Positions 49,611-59,350 are shown, numbered from the stretch's first letter. The stretch is 64,000 nt of DNA from Rubritalea squalenifaciens DSM 18772 (GCF_900141815.1 NZ_FQYR01000003.1:1-64000), one strand, 5' to 3'. Numbers and translations are program-made. The notes: generated by a model not told the origin, from the sequence alone.

Positions 49611-50792
49611 GTGATGGCTCCAGTAAATATCACAGGGCGGCAGGGGATGACTCTGTACGAGCTGATCGAATCCCAAGGATATCTTTCTCTGGATTCGATG
49701 GAGGGTAGTCTCGAGGTCCATCGCCCGCCCAGTCTGGAGGGGAGCAAGTGGGCTCTCGCTCCGGGGATTCTTTTGGCCGCACTGCTGACTGTTTCAGCGG
49801 CTCTGCTCAGCAAGGCGCCGTTTCCTCCATTCACCATGAAGGGGGCTGCTCTTGAGCATCCACTGGGAGTGTCGGTTCTGGCAATTCTTCTTGGTCTGGT
49901 GTTTGGCTCCACGGTTAAGTTGAGCAAGCGTGTGAAGCTGGGCTGCAAGTGGGTGGCCTACTGGCTGATTCCTGTCGCGATTGTCTGTTTGGGTGGAAAA
50001 ATGGAAATGGCAGCGCTGCAAGGTGTGGCCGGGAAGATGGTTCTTGGTGTTATCGCTATTATGGCTGTCGCCCTAGGTGGTGGCGTGATCTTTGGCCGCT
50101 TGTTCGGGTTGGGGAAAAGGACGTCTTACTTGTTAGGCGTCGGCTCCGCGGTGTGCGGAAGCAGTGCCGTGATGGCTGTTGCGCCTGTGACGGAAGCTGA
50201 TGATGAAGAGGTTGTCCTCGCGGTGGGAGCGGTGAATCTGGTGGGCTTGATTGCCATGATGGCTTGCGTGGTGGCACTCTGGATCGTGCCGTTGGATGCT
50301 TCCTTTTATGGAGCCTGGGCAGGATCGACGATTCATGCGGTGCCTCAGGTGATCGCTGCTGGTCAGAGCCACGGGGCGGATGCGGCCTCTATGGCGACAC
50401 TGGTAAAACTCCTTCGGGTATCCTTGCTGGTGCCGGTCGTGATCGGAACCGCCTTTGTCTTTGGTAGGGCAAAGAATGGTCAAAAGGGTTTTCAGAAAGA
50501 GAGGCTGGTAGGGGTGGTTCCCTGGTTTGTCTGGGGCTTCGCTATCGTGGTGGCCATCAAGGCACTGGGCTGGCTGCCTGAGCTTGTCTTTGAAAATGGT
50601 AATACGGTGGATGTCAGCCAGGTCATGAGCGATGTCAGCAAGTGGCTGCTTGCTCTGGCGATGGCTGCGATCGGCTTTCAGGTGAATTTGAAATCCATGG
50701 CTAAGAGTGGCGGCAAGGCCATGCTGGCTGCCGTATGTACCTGGGGCGTGATGGCTGCGTCGGCGTTCTTGCTGCTTGGCCTTTTGGTGTGA
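49611..50792 (+). CDS. YeiH/UPF0324-family sulfate/sulfite exporter-like protein
   Basis: 393 residues. After a ~50-residue soluble extension there are about ten hydrophobic segments: ILLAALLTVSAALLSKAPF, VLAILLGLVFGSTV, VLGVIAIMAVALGGGVIFGR and the family signature GVGSAVCGSSAVMAVAPV. Later come WAGSTIHAVPQVIAAG and a final AAVCTWGVMAASAFLLLGLL. UPF0324 members are proposed sulfate or sulfite exporters. Coupling to cysteine dioxygenase suggests disposal of sulfite from cysteine catabolism. Confidence 0.75.
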   Translation: MMAPVNITGRQGMTLYELIESQGYLSLDSMEGSLEVHRPPSLEGSKWALAPGILLAALLTVSAALLSKAPFPPFTMKGAALEHPLGVSVLAILLGLVFGSTVKLSKRVKLGCKWVAYWLIPVAIVCLGGKMEMAALQGVAGKMVLGVIAIMAVALGGGVIFGRLFGLGKRTSYLLGVGSAVCGSSAVMAVAPVTEADDEEVVLAVGAVNLVGLIAMMACVVALWIVPLDASFYGAWAGSTIHAVPQVIAAGQSHGADAASMATLVKLLRVSLLVPVVIGTAFVFGRAKNGQKGFQKERLVGVVPWFVWGFAIVVAIKALGWLPELVFENGNTVDVSQVMSDVSKWLLALAMAAIGFQVNLKSMAKSGGKAMLAAVCTWGVMAASAFLLLGLLV

Positions 50793-50814
50793 GCTGAGCC
50801 AAAGACGCAAAAAA

Positions 50815-50839
50815 GCCCCGACTCATGCGAGCGGGGCTG
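50815..50839 (-). terminator. Terminator of murA
   Basis: AGCCCCG and its complement CGGGGCT (50833-50839) form a stem extended by CTC/GAG. On the minus strand it ends in TTTTTTG. It lies between the convergent exporter and murA genes. Confidence 0.85.
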
Positions 50840-50860
50840 ATTCAAAAGTATTGATGGAGC

Positions 50861-52135
50861 CTAGCTTTGCACACGTTCCACGTTAGCGCCGAGCATTAGA
50901 AGCTTTTCATCGATGTGCTCGTAGCCTCGGTCGATGTGGTAGAGGCGGTTGATTTCTGTAGAGCCTTTGGCTGTGAGGGCTGAGAGTACCAGTGCTGCGG
51001 AAGCTCGGAGGTCGGAAGCCATCACTGGAGCGGCTGACAGCTGCTCGCCGCCTTCGATGACAGCACGGCCATTGTCGACCTTGATATTGGCTCCCATACG
51101 GGACATTTCCGCGCAGTGCATGAATCGCTGAGGGAAGATGGTGTCCTCGATCACGGAGATGCCTGGAGTCACTGCGAAGAGGGAAGTGAACTGAGCCTGC
51201 ATGTCAGTAGGGAAGCCGGGGTGTGGAGCTGTGGTGATCTTGCAGCCCTTCGGGTTCTCACCTGGAGCTACGCGGACAGAGGTGCCGTTCTTGTTGAACT
51301 CAACTGTGTGTCCTGCTTCGAGAAGTTTCTCGGTGACAGGCTTGAGATCAGCTTCGCAGACGCGGTGGAGGGTGATGCCCTCTGGTCCGGCAGCCATCGC
51401 TCCTGCTACCATGAAGGTACCGGCTTCGATACGGTCAGGAATGATGGTGTGCTCCACTCCGTGAAGTTTCTCCACGCCATGGATGGTGATGCGGCGGGTG
51501 CCAGCGCCTTCGATCTTGGCGCCCATGCCGATGAGGAAATTAGCGAGGTCGACCACCTCTGGCTCGGCGGCGGCGGATTCGATGACGGTGGTTCCCTTGG
51601 CGAGAACGGCAGCCATCATCAGGTTGTCTGTGCCGAGAACGGTCGGGCCGTGCTTGCCGCTGAGGTCGACTGTGGTGCCGATCAGGCCCTCTGGGGCACG
51701 CATGTCCATGTTGCCGCCTTCCATGTCGATCTGGGTGCCGATCGCTTTGAGACCTTTGATGTGAAGATCCACAGGACGGTCGCCGATCACACAGCCGCCT
51801 GGCAGGGAGACGCGTGCTTTGCCCAGGCGGGCGAGTAATGGCCCCATCACGCAGATGGAGGCGCGCATCTTGCGTACCAATTCATAAGGAGCGTCATGGG
51901 AGATGTTCTTGGCTGAGATGCGGACGGTGCCGCTGGAGCGTTCCACCTCGGCACCGAGAGCCGAGAGAATCTGGATCATGTAGTTGGTGTCGGAAACATC
52001 GGGCACGCGGCGGATGATGACATCTTCATCAGTGAGAAGTGATGCCGCGAGAATAGGGAGTGATGCATTTTTAGCACCGGAAATATTAATGGATCCGTTG
52101 AGAGTGCTGCCGCCGTGAACGATGAGTTTATCCAT
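50861..52135 (-). CDS. murA: UDP-N-acetylglucosamine 1-carboxyvinyltransferase
   Basis: 424 residues, standard length. [19 protein letters not shown] at the start, catalytic C115 in [13 protein letters not shown], and the loop [12 protein letters not shown]-like sequence [18 protein letters not shown]. It catalyses the first step of peptidoglycan precursor synthesis. C115 predicts fosfomycin sensitivity. It is 45 bp upstream of prmC but may be transcribed with it. Confidence 0.95.
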   Translation of the reverse strand: MDKLIVHGGSTLNGSINISGAKNASLPILAASLLTDEDVIIRRVPDVSDTNYMIQILSALGAEVERSSGTVRISAKNISHDAPYELVRKMRASICVMGPLLARLGKARVSLPGGCVIGDRPVDLHIKGLKAIGTQIDMEGGNMDMRAPEGLIGTTVDLSGKHGPTVLGTDNLMMAAVLAKGTTVIESAAAEPEVVDLANFLIGMGAKIEGAGTRRITIHGVEKLHGVEHTIIPDRIEAGTFMVAGAMAAGPEGITLHRVCEADLKPVTEKLLEAGHTVEFNKNGTSVRVAPGENPKGCKITTAPHPGFPTDMQAQFTSLFAVTPGISVIEDTIFPQRFMHCAEMSRMGANIKVDNGRAVIEGGEQLSAAPVMASDLRASAALVLSALTAKGSTEINRLYHIDRGYEHIDEKLLMLGANVERVQS

Positions 52136-52179
52136 GATCGGAAATAGTGATAGATTCTGAGATTGAGCTAAAGGAAGAG

Positions 52180-53019
52180 TTACGATTTGGAGGCGGTGGG
52201 AAAGCGGAGGATTCCTGATAGGTCCGGGTAGGTCTTGATATCGGTGAATCCAGTTGCAGAGAGCAGTTTCTCGACTTCCTCGTTTTGGTGGATCCCTATC
52301 TCGAGGGCAATGATACCGCCGGGATTGAGATAAGAAGGTGCTTCTTGAATGAAAGTGCGGATGATGTCCAGCCCGTCTTGCCCACCAAATAGGGCCAAGT
52401 CCGGATCGTGAGCCAGTTCAGGGGCCAGGCTCGGCCGATCGGTTTCGGGTACGTAGGGGAGATTGGCCACGATGAGATCATAGCCGCCCTCGATTTGGCT
52501 GAAGAGATCGCTGTGGACGAAGCGGATATTCTGCGCGTCCAGAGCTGTGGCGTTTTGTTCAGCTAAGGAGAGCGCGTCCGTGGAGACATCCGCACAGGTG
52601 ACTGCAGCCGAAGGGATTTCCTTGGCCAGGGTGATGCCCAGCACGCCAGAGCCGGTTCCCATGTCTAGAATCGCTGGTGACTCGGGCAACTTGAAGCGTT
52701 TGATCAGGATCTCAGCTAGTTCCTCGGTTTCAGGGCGGGGGATCAGAGCTCGGGCGTCTGTGTGGAAATCACGCAGGTAGAACTCGACTGTGCCGAGAAG
52801 GTGCTGGAGTGGGACTCCCTCGCCTCGCTGCTTGAGCATTACCCTCAGCGGCGCCAGCGCGGATTCATCCAGCGGCTCGTCGAAGCGGGTGTAGAGTTGG
52901 ATCTTGGAGCAATCGAGCTGATGGCAGATCATCAGCTGCATGTTGCGGCGGGCATCCTCGATTCCTTTTTTCTCCAGCCACGTGGTGCCGGCTTCGAGAG
53001 TGTCGAGGATGGTTTTCAT
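52180..53019 (-). CDS. prmC: Release factor glutamine methyltransferase
   Basis: 279 residues. ALIPRPETEELAEILI, ILDMGTGSGVLGITLA (SAM motif I), and the motif IV sequence ANLPYVPE, where canonical N5-Gln methyltransferases have NPPY. It methylates the GGQ Gln of release factors, and sits next to prfA (39 bp), its substrate. The NLPY change is seen in some PrmC. Confidence 0.9.
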   Translation of the reverse strand: MKTILDTLEAGTTWLEKKGIEDARRNMQLMICHQLDCSKIQLYTRFDEPLDESALAPLRVMLKQRGEGVPLQHLLGTVEFYLRDFHTDARALIPRPETEELAEILIKRFKLPESPAILDMGTGSGVLGITLAKEIPSAAVTCADVSTDALSLAEQNATALDAQNIRFVHSDLFSQIEGGYDLIVANLPYVPETDRPSLAPELAHDPDLALFGGQDGLDIIRTFIQEAPSYLNPGGIIALEIGIHQNEEVEKLLSATGFTDIKTYPDLSGILRFPTASKS

Positions 53020-53058
53020 GAGAACGTGAGATGGTCGATATGGATCAGGCGAATCGGA

Positions 53059-54135
53059 TTAATCCATGTTTGCCTCGGCGAGACGCTGCTCCATCTCAGC
53101 TTTCTGGAGGTTGTCGGTGAACTCGTTGAACGCGCCAGACATGATGCCCTCGATGTTGTGGGAGGTGTAGTTGATGCGGTGATCCGTTACACGGGACTGA
53201 GGGAAATTGTAGGTGCGGATTTTTTCCGAGCGGTCACCGGAGCCGATCAGGGCGCGGCGCTGGGCGGAGTACTTGGCTTCCTCCTCGCGTACCTTGGCTT
53301 CGTAGAGCTTGGTACGCAGAATCTCCATGGCCTTTTCCTTGTTCTGGGTCTGGGAACGGCCGTCCTGGGACTTGACCTGCAGGCCGGTAGGAAGGTGGGT
53401 AATCTGTACGGCGGAGTCAGTGGTGTTGACGTGCTGTCCGCCAGGACCACCAGAACGGGTGGCCTGAATGTGGAGATCCTCTGGTCTGATCACGATGTCC
53501 ACCTCTTCCGCTTCAGGCATCACGGCGACAGTCACGGTGGAGGTGTGGATACGACCTTGGGTCTCTGTGGCTGGGACACGCTGGACGCGGTGCACGCCGG
53601 ATTCATACTTGAGGAAGCGGAATACCTCTTCACCTGAAACTTTGAGAACGACTTCCTTGAAGCCACCTACTTCAGAGGGGGAGGAGTCGAGGTGCTCGAT
53701 CTTCCAGCCACGTGTTTCCGCATGGCGCTCGTACATACGCATGAGTTCACCCGCGAAAAGGGAAGCTTCGTCACCGCCGGCGCCGGCACGAATTTCAAGC
53801 AGGGCGTCACGGTCTTCGTTAGGATCGGCTGGCAGCAGGGAGTACTGGACCTTCTCTGAGAGAGTCTCGATCTTCTCCTGTAGCTCTGGGATTTCCATTT
53901 CCGCCATCTCGGCGATTTCAGGATCGTCCTCTTTGGCCAGTTGCTCATTCTCCTGGAGATTAGTACGCGCGTTCTCGAGCTCATCCCACATTTCCAGCAG
54001 TTCCTTGAGACGGCGGTGCTCGCGCATGGTCTCTGAGGCTCTCTTCTGGTCCGAGAAGAGGTCTGGGTCAGTGATGAGTTTTTCTACTTCAGCGAAGCGT
54101 TCGCGGCGTTTCTCGATGAGAGAGGCGTAATCCAT
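53059..54135 (-). CDS. prfA: Peptide chain release factor 1
   Basis: 358 residues from the ATG at 54135 (an upstream frame to 54183 adds 16 residues; the downstream start gives MDYASLIEKRRERF and the usual length). The GGQ motif is RSGGPGGQHVNTTDSAVQIT, the RF1-type stop-codon recognition region has RVPATETQGRIHTS, and the N-terminal coiled-coil is Glu/Arg rich. It terminates translation at UAA and UAG. Confidence 0.95.
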   Translation of the reverse strand: MDYASLIEKRRERFAEVEKLITDPDLFSDQKRASETMREHRRLKELLEMWDELENARTNLQENEQLAKEDDPEIAEMAEMEIPELQEKIETLSEKVQYSLLPADPNEDRDALLEIRAGAGGDEASLFAGELMRMYERHAETRGWKIEHLDSSPSEVGGFKEVVLKVSGEEVFRFLKYESGVHRVQRVPATETQGRIHTSTVTVAVMPEAEEVDIVIRPEDLHIQATRSGGPGGQHVNTTDSAVQITHLPTGLQVKSQDGRSQTQNKEKAMEILRTKLYEAKVREEEAKYSAQRRALIGSGDRSEKIRTYNFPQSRVTDHRINYTSHNIEGIMSGAFNEFTDNLQKAEMEQRLAEANMD

Positions 54136-54183
54136 GGCGGGAGATTCTAGGGAAGGAGCCTCTGGTGCAAGGTTAAATAACAC

Positions 54184-54416
54184 CCGAATAAGAGATTCTG
54201 ACGGGGCCTAATCTGATAAAGTGCTTTATCAGTACAAAGTAAAAACAAAAGGTGAAATATCCGTGATCCTGTGGCTACTCTTTCGACGTAGAGTTAATCT
54301 AAACGGGGCTCGCAAGGGCCTTTTGTTTACATAGTTTAGGTTAAGGTACAAAATGCGGAGAGGGGGAGGATCTATTGGTCCTCCCCCTTTTGCATTGTAG
54401 GTCTTGGTGTTACCTC
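54184..54416 (+). ncRNA. Possible small RNA with tandem terminator-like hairpins
   Basis: No gene lies in this 230-bp gap on the plus strand, yet it has two plus-strand terminator-like hairpins. GGCTC-GCAA-GGGCC (54307-54320) is followed by TTTTGTTT. GGGGGAGGA (54362-54370) with TCCTCCCCC is followed by TTTT. A perfect 9-bp palindrome, CTGATAAAG TG CTTTATCAG (54213-54232), lies upstream and may be an operator. Together they suggest a ~100-nt transcript, but no promoter is convincing. The second hairpin could also serve the minus-strand gene at 54417. Confidence 0.4.
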
Positions 54417-54854
54417 TCAGGCGTGTGGTACCTGAGCAGCCTCGATAGCGAAGGCGGTGTCTAAAAAGGCATTCTTGCCTTTGGTGATGATCCGGGTCTT
54501 CTCGAACGGGAACTCGTAGCGGTATTCGCTATTTGCCGGAGGTTCGTGCCTGCGGAGGCAGGCTGCTACGACCCGCTTGCGATAGACGGGTTCCACTTCG
54601 GCGGTAGAGATACAGATCTGCTCGTCGGCTTTGAGGAATTGTCTCCACATCAGCCACATCGGGTGATCGTGTATCCACATGCGGATATTGTCGGCGTCTC
54701 CGATGTAGAGCAGTCTTCGCATGGCTACGGTTCCAGCGTCTGGATTATAGCGGCATTTGTAGATGCAGTAGATACCCGAATAGGAAGGAATATCGGCTAC
54801 GCGTTCTTCACGCCAGTAGCCCTCAAAGTTTAGGGTGAATGATTTTTCTGCCAT
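54417..54854 (-). CDS. GIY-YIG-like domain protein
   Basis: 145 residues. SGIYCIYKCRY and RRLLYIGDADNIRMWIHDHP fit the GIY-YIG core, and VVAACLRRHEPPANSEYRY contains a Glu and Asn at positions expected for the catalytic centre. It is therefore a candidate nuclease or DNA-repair/recombination factor. No partner is adjacent. Start ATG at 54854; no strong ribosome-binding site. Confidence 0.6.
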   Translation of the reverse strand: MAEKSFTLNFEGYWREERVADIPSYSGIYCIYKCRYNPDAGTVAMRRLLYIGDADNIRMWIHDHPMWLMWRQFLKADEQICISTAEVEPVYRKRVVAACLRRHEPPANSEYRYEFPFEKTRIITKGKNAFLDTAFAIEAAQVPHA

Positions 54855-55107
54855 GACGTTGATAATCAGGGGTTTGTGTTATCATTTATTATAAAGTGTT
54901 TAGTCTCAATTGGCTAAACATTTTTACGAGTGAAAAACATGCGCCATTTTGGCGTGATGCGCCAAGTGGGGAGGCCTATGGGGCAATGCATGGCAGTGCT
55001 TTCGGCGAGTCTAAATTGCCGTCTATTTTGTAATTTCAATTCCTTGGGAACTATGTTCGCCTCTGCCCGACTTCAGGTGACCTGAAGATTCTCGGATACT
55101 CGACACG
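54855..55107. other. 253-bp divergent intergenic region
   Basis: Separates the GIY-YIG gene from the polyamine-linked cluster. GTTTAGTCTCAATTGGCTAAAC (54898-54919) is an imperfect inverted repeat with arms GTTTAG and CTAAAC. GCGCCATTTTGGCG (54950-54963) is another. Both may be regulatory. Confidence 0.4.
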
Positions 55108-56769
55108 ATGGCAGATACGCGCACAGGAGGCAGAGGCTGGATACTCGGCATCATCATTTTCATGATGGGGGGCTGTGGTCTCGCGTACGAATACACCTTT
55201 TCCAAGATTGCTGCGGACCTGTTGGGGAACTCCGTGCAGCAATGGGCGATCGTGATCGCCATCATGCTCTTCTGTATGGGGATGGGCGCGGAGATTCAGC
55301 GCCTTGTTAGTAATAAGCGGGTGATAAGCTTCTTGTTAGGATCGCAACTTTTGCTGGCTTTGTTAGGGGGCTTTGGTCCCTTGCTGATGCTCTGGTCCTT
55401 CGCGCATTTCCCGATGCATTTTGGCTTAGTCTACTATGGACTGGTCAGTGTGATCGGAACCTTGATCGGTTTTGAAATCCCTTTGATCACGAGAATCAAT
55501 GAGGACTACTCGGAGGATATCCGGGCGAACCTGGCCAGGGTGCTGAAGATGGATTACATCGGGGCTTTGGTTGGCGCACTCTTCTGGATCTTTGTGCTGC
55601 CCGTCTTTTTTAGCCTGCATGAGATTTCCTATGTGCTGGCCATGATCACCGTAGCCTCCACCTTGCTCTGCTGGTTTTTCTTTGGGCGTGGGGGTAAGAG
55701 CGCGATGCCAGTGCTGGCCTGTCTCGGTCTAACAGCTTCCACGCTCGGTTTCGGGATGTCCCGTTCGGACCGATGGTCCTTTGCCGCGGAGCAGGCCCTG
55801 TACATGGACAAGGTGATTTTCTCGACCACCACCAAGTACCAGCACATCGTGCTCACGGAGAGCAGGGCTGGGCACTTGCGCTGCTACATCAATGGCCACA
55901 TCCAGTTCTCTTCCACGGATGAGGCGATCTATCATGAGAACCTGGTGCATCCGGCCATGCAGCTTGCTGGGAGCAGAAAGCGTATCTTGGTGCTAGGCGG
56001 TGGTGATGGCATGGCCGTCAGGGAAATTCTGAAATACCCGGAGGTGCAAGAGATCGTACTGGTAGACTTGGATCCAGAAATGACCCGACTCGCAGCGGAA
56101 CACCCGATCCTCTCGGAGTTGAATGGTCACAGCCTTAGTAATGCCAAAGTCACCTTGGTGGAGAATCAAGGCAGCGGCGAGGGTGAGCAAACCTATCAGC
56201 TTGAGCTGCCCAATCAGCGTAGGATGACGGCGCCGGAGGTGGAGATGCCTCAGTTGACGATCATCAATCTAGACGCCAGTAGCTATGTGAACTCAGCGGC
56301 TGGGATGTTCGATGTCATCATTCTGGATTTCCCGGATCCCTCCAGCCCGGATCTGGCTAAACTTTACAGCGCGCATTTCTACGGGGCCTTAAAAGGCAAG
56401 CTGGCCGCGGACGGCATCATGGTGCAGCAATCCACCTCACCGTATCGCGCCAAGGAAGCTTTCCTCTGCATCGGTAGAACCATGGAGTCCGTGGGGTATA
56501 CGGCTGTTCCTTATCACGACCATGTGCCCTCCTTTGGTGAGTGGGGCTGGTGGATCGCTTCTCATTCCTCCCAGATCTCCGCGGATTCGATCAAGCAAGC
56601 GATGCGTTCTGTGCAGAAATTGCCCGCAGATACCCGCTATCTAACACCCGCATTAATTTCCAATAGCCTGGACTTCGGGAAAGGAGCCCTGGAGACCGAA
56701 CATAGGGATGTAACCACCATTTCACACTCGGCAGTTTTAGAATATTACCTGCAAGGGTGGAAGGAGTGA
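55108..56769 (+). CDS. Membrane spermidine synthase-like protein
   Basis: 553 residues. The first ~210 are seven or so membrane helices (GIIIFMMGGCGLAYEYTFS, LLLALLGGFGPLLMLW, YGLVSVIGTLIGFEIPLITR). The C-terminal ~330 form a polyamine aminopropyltransferase fold: QHIVLTESR, YINGHIQFSSTDEAIYHE, ILVLGGGDGMAVREILKY, EIVLVDLDPEM and FDVIILDFPDPSSPDLAKLY. It would transfer an aminopropyl group from decarboxylated AdoMet at the inner membrane. It begins a tight gene chain ending in AdoMet decarboxylase. Confidence 0.85.
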   Translation: MADTRTGGRGWILGIIIFMMGGCGLAYEYTFSKIAADLLGNSVQQWAIVIAIMLFCMGMGAEIQRLVSNKRVISFLLGSQLLLALLGGFGPLLMLWSFAHFPMHFGLVYYGLVSVIGTLIGFEIPLITRINEDYSEDIRANLARVLKMDYIGALVGALFWIFVLPVFFSLHEISYVLAMITVASTLLCWFFFGRGGKSAMPVLACLGLTASTLGFGMSRSDRWSFAAEQALYMDKVIFSTTTKYQHIVLTESRAGHLRCYINGHIQFSSTDEAIYHENLVHPAMQLAGSRKRILVLGGGDGMAVREILKYPEVQEIVLVDLDPEMTRLAAEHPILSELNGHSLSNAKVTLVENQGSGEGEQTYQLELPNQRRMTAPEVEMPQLTIINLDASSYVNSAAGMFDVIILDFPDPSSPDLAKLYSAHFYGALKGKLAADGIMVQQSTSPYRAKEAFLCIGRTMESVGYTAVPYHDHVPSFGEWGWWIASHSSQISADSIKQAMRSVQKLPADTRYLTPALISNSLDFGKGALETEHRDVTTISHSAVLEYYLQGWKE

Positions 56770-56785
56770 TCACGACTTGAATGCA

Positions 56786-57637
56786 ATGAAACACAGAAAA
56801 ACCACAATTCTAACATCGATCCTCGCCGGCGCCTCGCTGATGCTGGCCGGTTGTGGATCCAATGACAAAACCACCTACGTCACGACGATCGTGCAAAACG
56901 CCTCCGAAGGTCTGGACCTGCAGGCGGTGACCGATCTGGCGACCAAGGCGAAGAGCGCGGAAGATTTCGAGCAGAAGCTCAATGCCAAGGACAATGACTA
57001 CAACAACATGGACCTCGATGCCGATGGCAAGGTGGACTACATCAAGGTCACAGAGATCGCCAAAGACAAGCAGAAGGGTTTTTCTCTCACCACCGAGCTG
57101 AGTGCCGAGGAGGGTGAAGAGCAGGAAATCGCGACCATCCAATTCGAGCAGGAAGAGGGCAGTGACGATGTGACCGTCCAGACGCATGGCAACAGCCAGA
57201 TCTATGGGCATAACCATTACTACCATCACCGCACCTCCATGACCGATGTGCTGATCATGGGCTATCTCTTATCCTCTCACCGTCCCTATGCCTCCCCTTG
57301 GGGCTACAACCACTATCCCAGCTACTACAGCAGCTATCGCACTAGACCTTCCTCGGACTACTCCAGGAAGCTACGCAGCAAGCCTGGCTACAGCCGCATC
57401 AAGCGTAGCTCAAGTCCGGTAGTCAAGACGCCGATCAAGTCCCCGAACTTCAACAAGACGGCGACCAAGATCAAAGCGCCGCTGAATAACCCCACGAGCA
57501 GCCAGCGCAGTTTCCAGAAAAGGAATCCAGCCACTACCAGAGTGGTGAGTAAAGGCTTTGGAGGTAGCTCCAGTTCATCCCGGTTTGGCAGCTCCAGCTC
57601 ATCCCGTTCTCGCAGTTCCTTTGGAGGAGGCAAGTAG
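56786..57637 (+). CDS. Lipoprotein with Ser/Arg-rich tail
   Basis: 283 residues from the ATG at 56786 (upstream ATG at 56777 possible). The signal ILAGASLMLAGC is followed by a beta-rich domain with an EF-hand-like loop (NNMDLDADGKVDYIKVTE), a His-rich patch (NHYYHHRTSM) and a low-complexity basic C-terminus ending SSSSRSRSSFGGGK. It resembles the DUF4247-like lipoproteins that accompany DUF350 and spermidine-synthase-like genes, an assignment from context. Lipid-anchored to an envelope membrane. Confidence 0.55.
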   Translation: MKHRKTTILTSILAGASLMLAGCGSNDKTTYVTTIVQNASEGLDLQAVTDLATKAKSAEDFEQKLNAKDNDYNNMDLDADGKVDYIKVTEIAKDKQKGFSLTTELSAEEGEEQEIATIQFEQEEGSDDVTVQTHGNSQIYGHNHYYHHRTSMTDVLIMGYLLSSHRPYASPWGYNHYPSYYSSYRTRPSSDYSRKLRSKPGYSRIKRSSSPVVKTPIKSPNFNKTATKIKAPLNNPTSSQRSFQKRNPATTRVVSKGFGGSSSSSRFGSSSSSRSRSSFGGGK

Positions 57638-57657
57638 ACAGCAACCATTACAGAAAG

Positions 57658-58554
57658 ATGTTTGAACAAGTAACAGATTTATCGGGTATCCAGGAACTCG
57701 CCGATTGGAGAGTGCTGGTGTACGTATTGGTGTCCCTGCTGGTCCTGCTGGTGGCCAAGCTCATGTATTCCGTGACGGCTGGCTTCAAGCTCAAGGAGCA
57801 GCTCATTGACCATGACAATAAAGCGGTCGGCATCGCTTTTGCCGGCTACATGTTCTCCGTGTGTATCGTCATCACCGGAGTACTTTTCTCTCCCTCCAGT
57901 GTCATGCTGGATGGAGAACTGGGCGCCAAGTGGTTGTTAGATCTTGGGGGTACGGTGCTGTGGTCACTGATCGGCTGCGTGATGCTGATTCTGGCCCAGT
58001 GGATCAATGACAAGGCGATTTTCCGCAGCTTCTGCAACCGCAAGGAAATGGTGCAGGATGAAAATATGGGACTGGGAACCGCGCTGGCTGGCACCTATCT
58101 CGCCACAGCCCTGGTAGTTCGTTCCGCCATGTCTGGCGAGGGTGTGGGCAACTTCTGGCAGGACCTGCTGATCACCCTGATCTGGTTTGCCGTGACCCAG
58201 GCCTTACTGATTCTCTTCAGCTTCGTCTATCAGCGCGTTACCAAGTTTGACCTGCATCACGAGGTGGAGCGGGATAACCCGGCAGCGGGTATCGCCTTCG
58301 GTGGTGGCATCCTGGCATTCACGATTTTGCTCAGCTTCTACATCCAGCGATACGATGGTCTGTTAGGTCTCTTGATCTGGGCCTTGATCTCGGCGGTGAT
58401 TCTCATTTTTGCGAGAGCGCTCACCAACAGGCTCATCCTGCCAGGCAAGCGACTCGATGCCGAGATCTGTGAAGACAAGAACTGGGGCGCCGCGCTGATC
58501 GAGTTCGGTATCTCTCTCGGGGTGGCCTTCATTGTGGCTGGTTCATTTAATTAA
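57658..58554 (+). CDS. DUF350-type (YjfL-like) membrane protein
   Basis: 298 residues with eight or so hydrophobic helices in two related halves (VLVYVLVSLLVLLVAKLMYS and TLIWFAVTQALLILFSFVYQ). Each half contains a DNKAVGIAFAGYMFSV / DNPAAGIAFGGGILAF motif, the DUF350 signature. DUF350 proteins are repeatedly found with spermidine-synthase, potassium-channel and AdoMetDC genes and are thought to be part of a membrane process. The gene is 20 bp after the lipoprotein gene. Confidence 0.75.
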   Translation: MFEQVTDLSGIQELADWRVLVYVLVSLLVLLVAKLMYSVTAGFKLKEQLIDHDNKAVGIAFAGYMFSVCIVITGVLFSPSSVMLDGELGAKWLLDLGGTVLWSLIGCVMLILAQWINDKAIFRSFCNRKEMVQDENMGLGTALAGTYLATALVVRSAMSGEGVGNFWQDLLITLIWFAVTQALLILFSFVYQRVTKFDLHHEVERDNPAAGIAFGGGILAFTILLSFYIQRYDGLLGLLIWALISAVILIFARALTNRLILPGKRLDAEICEDKNWGAALIEFGISLGVAFIVAGSFN

Positions 58555-58566
58555 GGAGGAAGGCAC

Positions 58567-59346
58567 ATGGTAGCACTGAATACATTCCATCTCGGGGAAG
58601 AGCAGCGCCAGCTGTTTGCCGCGACCTTGTTGATCGACAAGATGGAGCGGGAGAAGAAGACTTACGATGTCCTGCTGGACAGTGGCGATGCCGATCTGGA
58701 GTGCACGCTGCAATGGCTGCTCATGAAGCAGCTGATCCAGATGAGCAAGGAGCACCGCTACGAGCTGTCTCCACGGGGACACGCCAAGGCCAAGGAATTT
58801 GCGACCAGATACCAGACCTTGCTGGCCTACTTTGATGTCTTTGCTCACGTGGACCTTGAGGCAGGTGAGTTTGCCATGGCTTCTCACGGTGACTTCAGTT
58901 CGGAGGCCGCCTGGCAGAGTTTTCTGGATCAGGAGCGCTGGCATGACATGCGCATCGCCGCCATCGAGCATCTGGGAGGCAGCGGGGTCGAGCTAGTGTT
59001 TGCCCACTTTGTGCGCGAGGACCGCTTTGACATGAGCCACGACCACTGGCAGTTCGAGCTGAAGCACGGAGTGCTCTGGGATGAGATCCCGGAGATCTGT
59101 AACTCGGCCATCCGCAAGTCTGAGCTGGCCTATCACGACGGTGAGCAAGAAGTCTCCGGTGATGCCGTAATGGATGACATCGTGGAGCAGGGCTTCGCCG
59201 TCCTGCGCGAGCGCTATCCATCAGATCCCACCCTGCATAGCAATCTACAGGCCTGGTACCCGAGAAGGGGCTATGTGAATCACGATTTGCCGGTGCCACT
59301 GCCGGGCTGGGAAAAGCCGATCTGGCAAACTCCGTGGACACTCTAG
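58567..59346 (+). CDS. Unknown protein of the polyamine-linked cluster
   Basis: 259 residues. The N-terminal 80 residues look like a winged-helix (LLIDKMEREKKTYDVLLDSG, LQWLLMKQLIQMSKE); the middle has HFVREDRFDMSHDHWQFE, the end has WYPRRGYVNHDLPVPLPGWE. A GGAGG lies about 8 bp upstream of the ATG. Only 4 bp separate it from the channel gene. No known family is recognised. Confidence 0.55.
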   Translation: MVALNTFHLGEEQRQLFAATLLIDKMEREKKTYDVLLDSGDADLECTLQWLLMKQLIQMSKEHRYELSPRGHAKAKEFATRYQTLLAYFDVFAHVDLEAGEFAMASHGDFSSEAAWQSFLDQERWHDMRIAAIEHLGGSGVELVFAHFVREDRFDMSHDHWQFELKHGVLWDEIPEICNSAIRKSELAYHDGEQEVSGDAVMDDIVEQGFAVLRERYPSDPTLHSNLQAWYPRRGYVNHDLPVPLPGWEKPIWQTPWTL

Positions 59347-59350
59347 AGGA

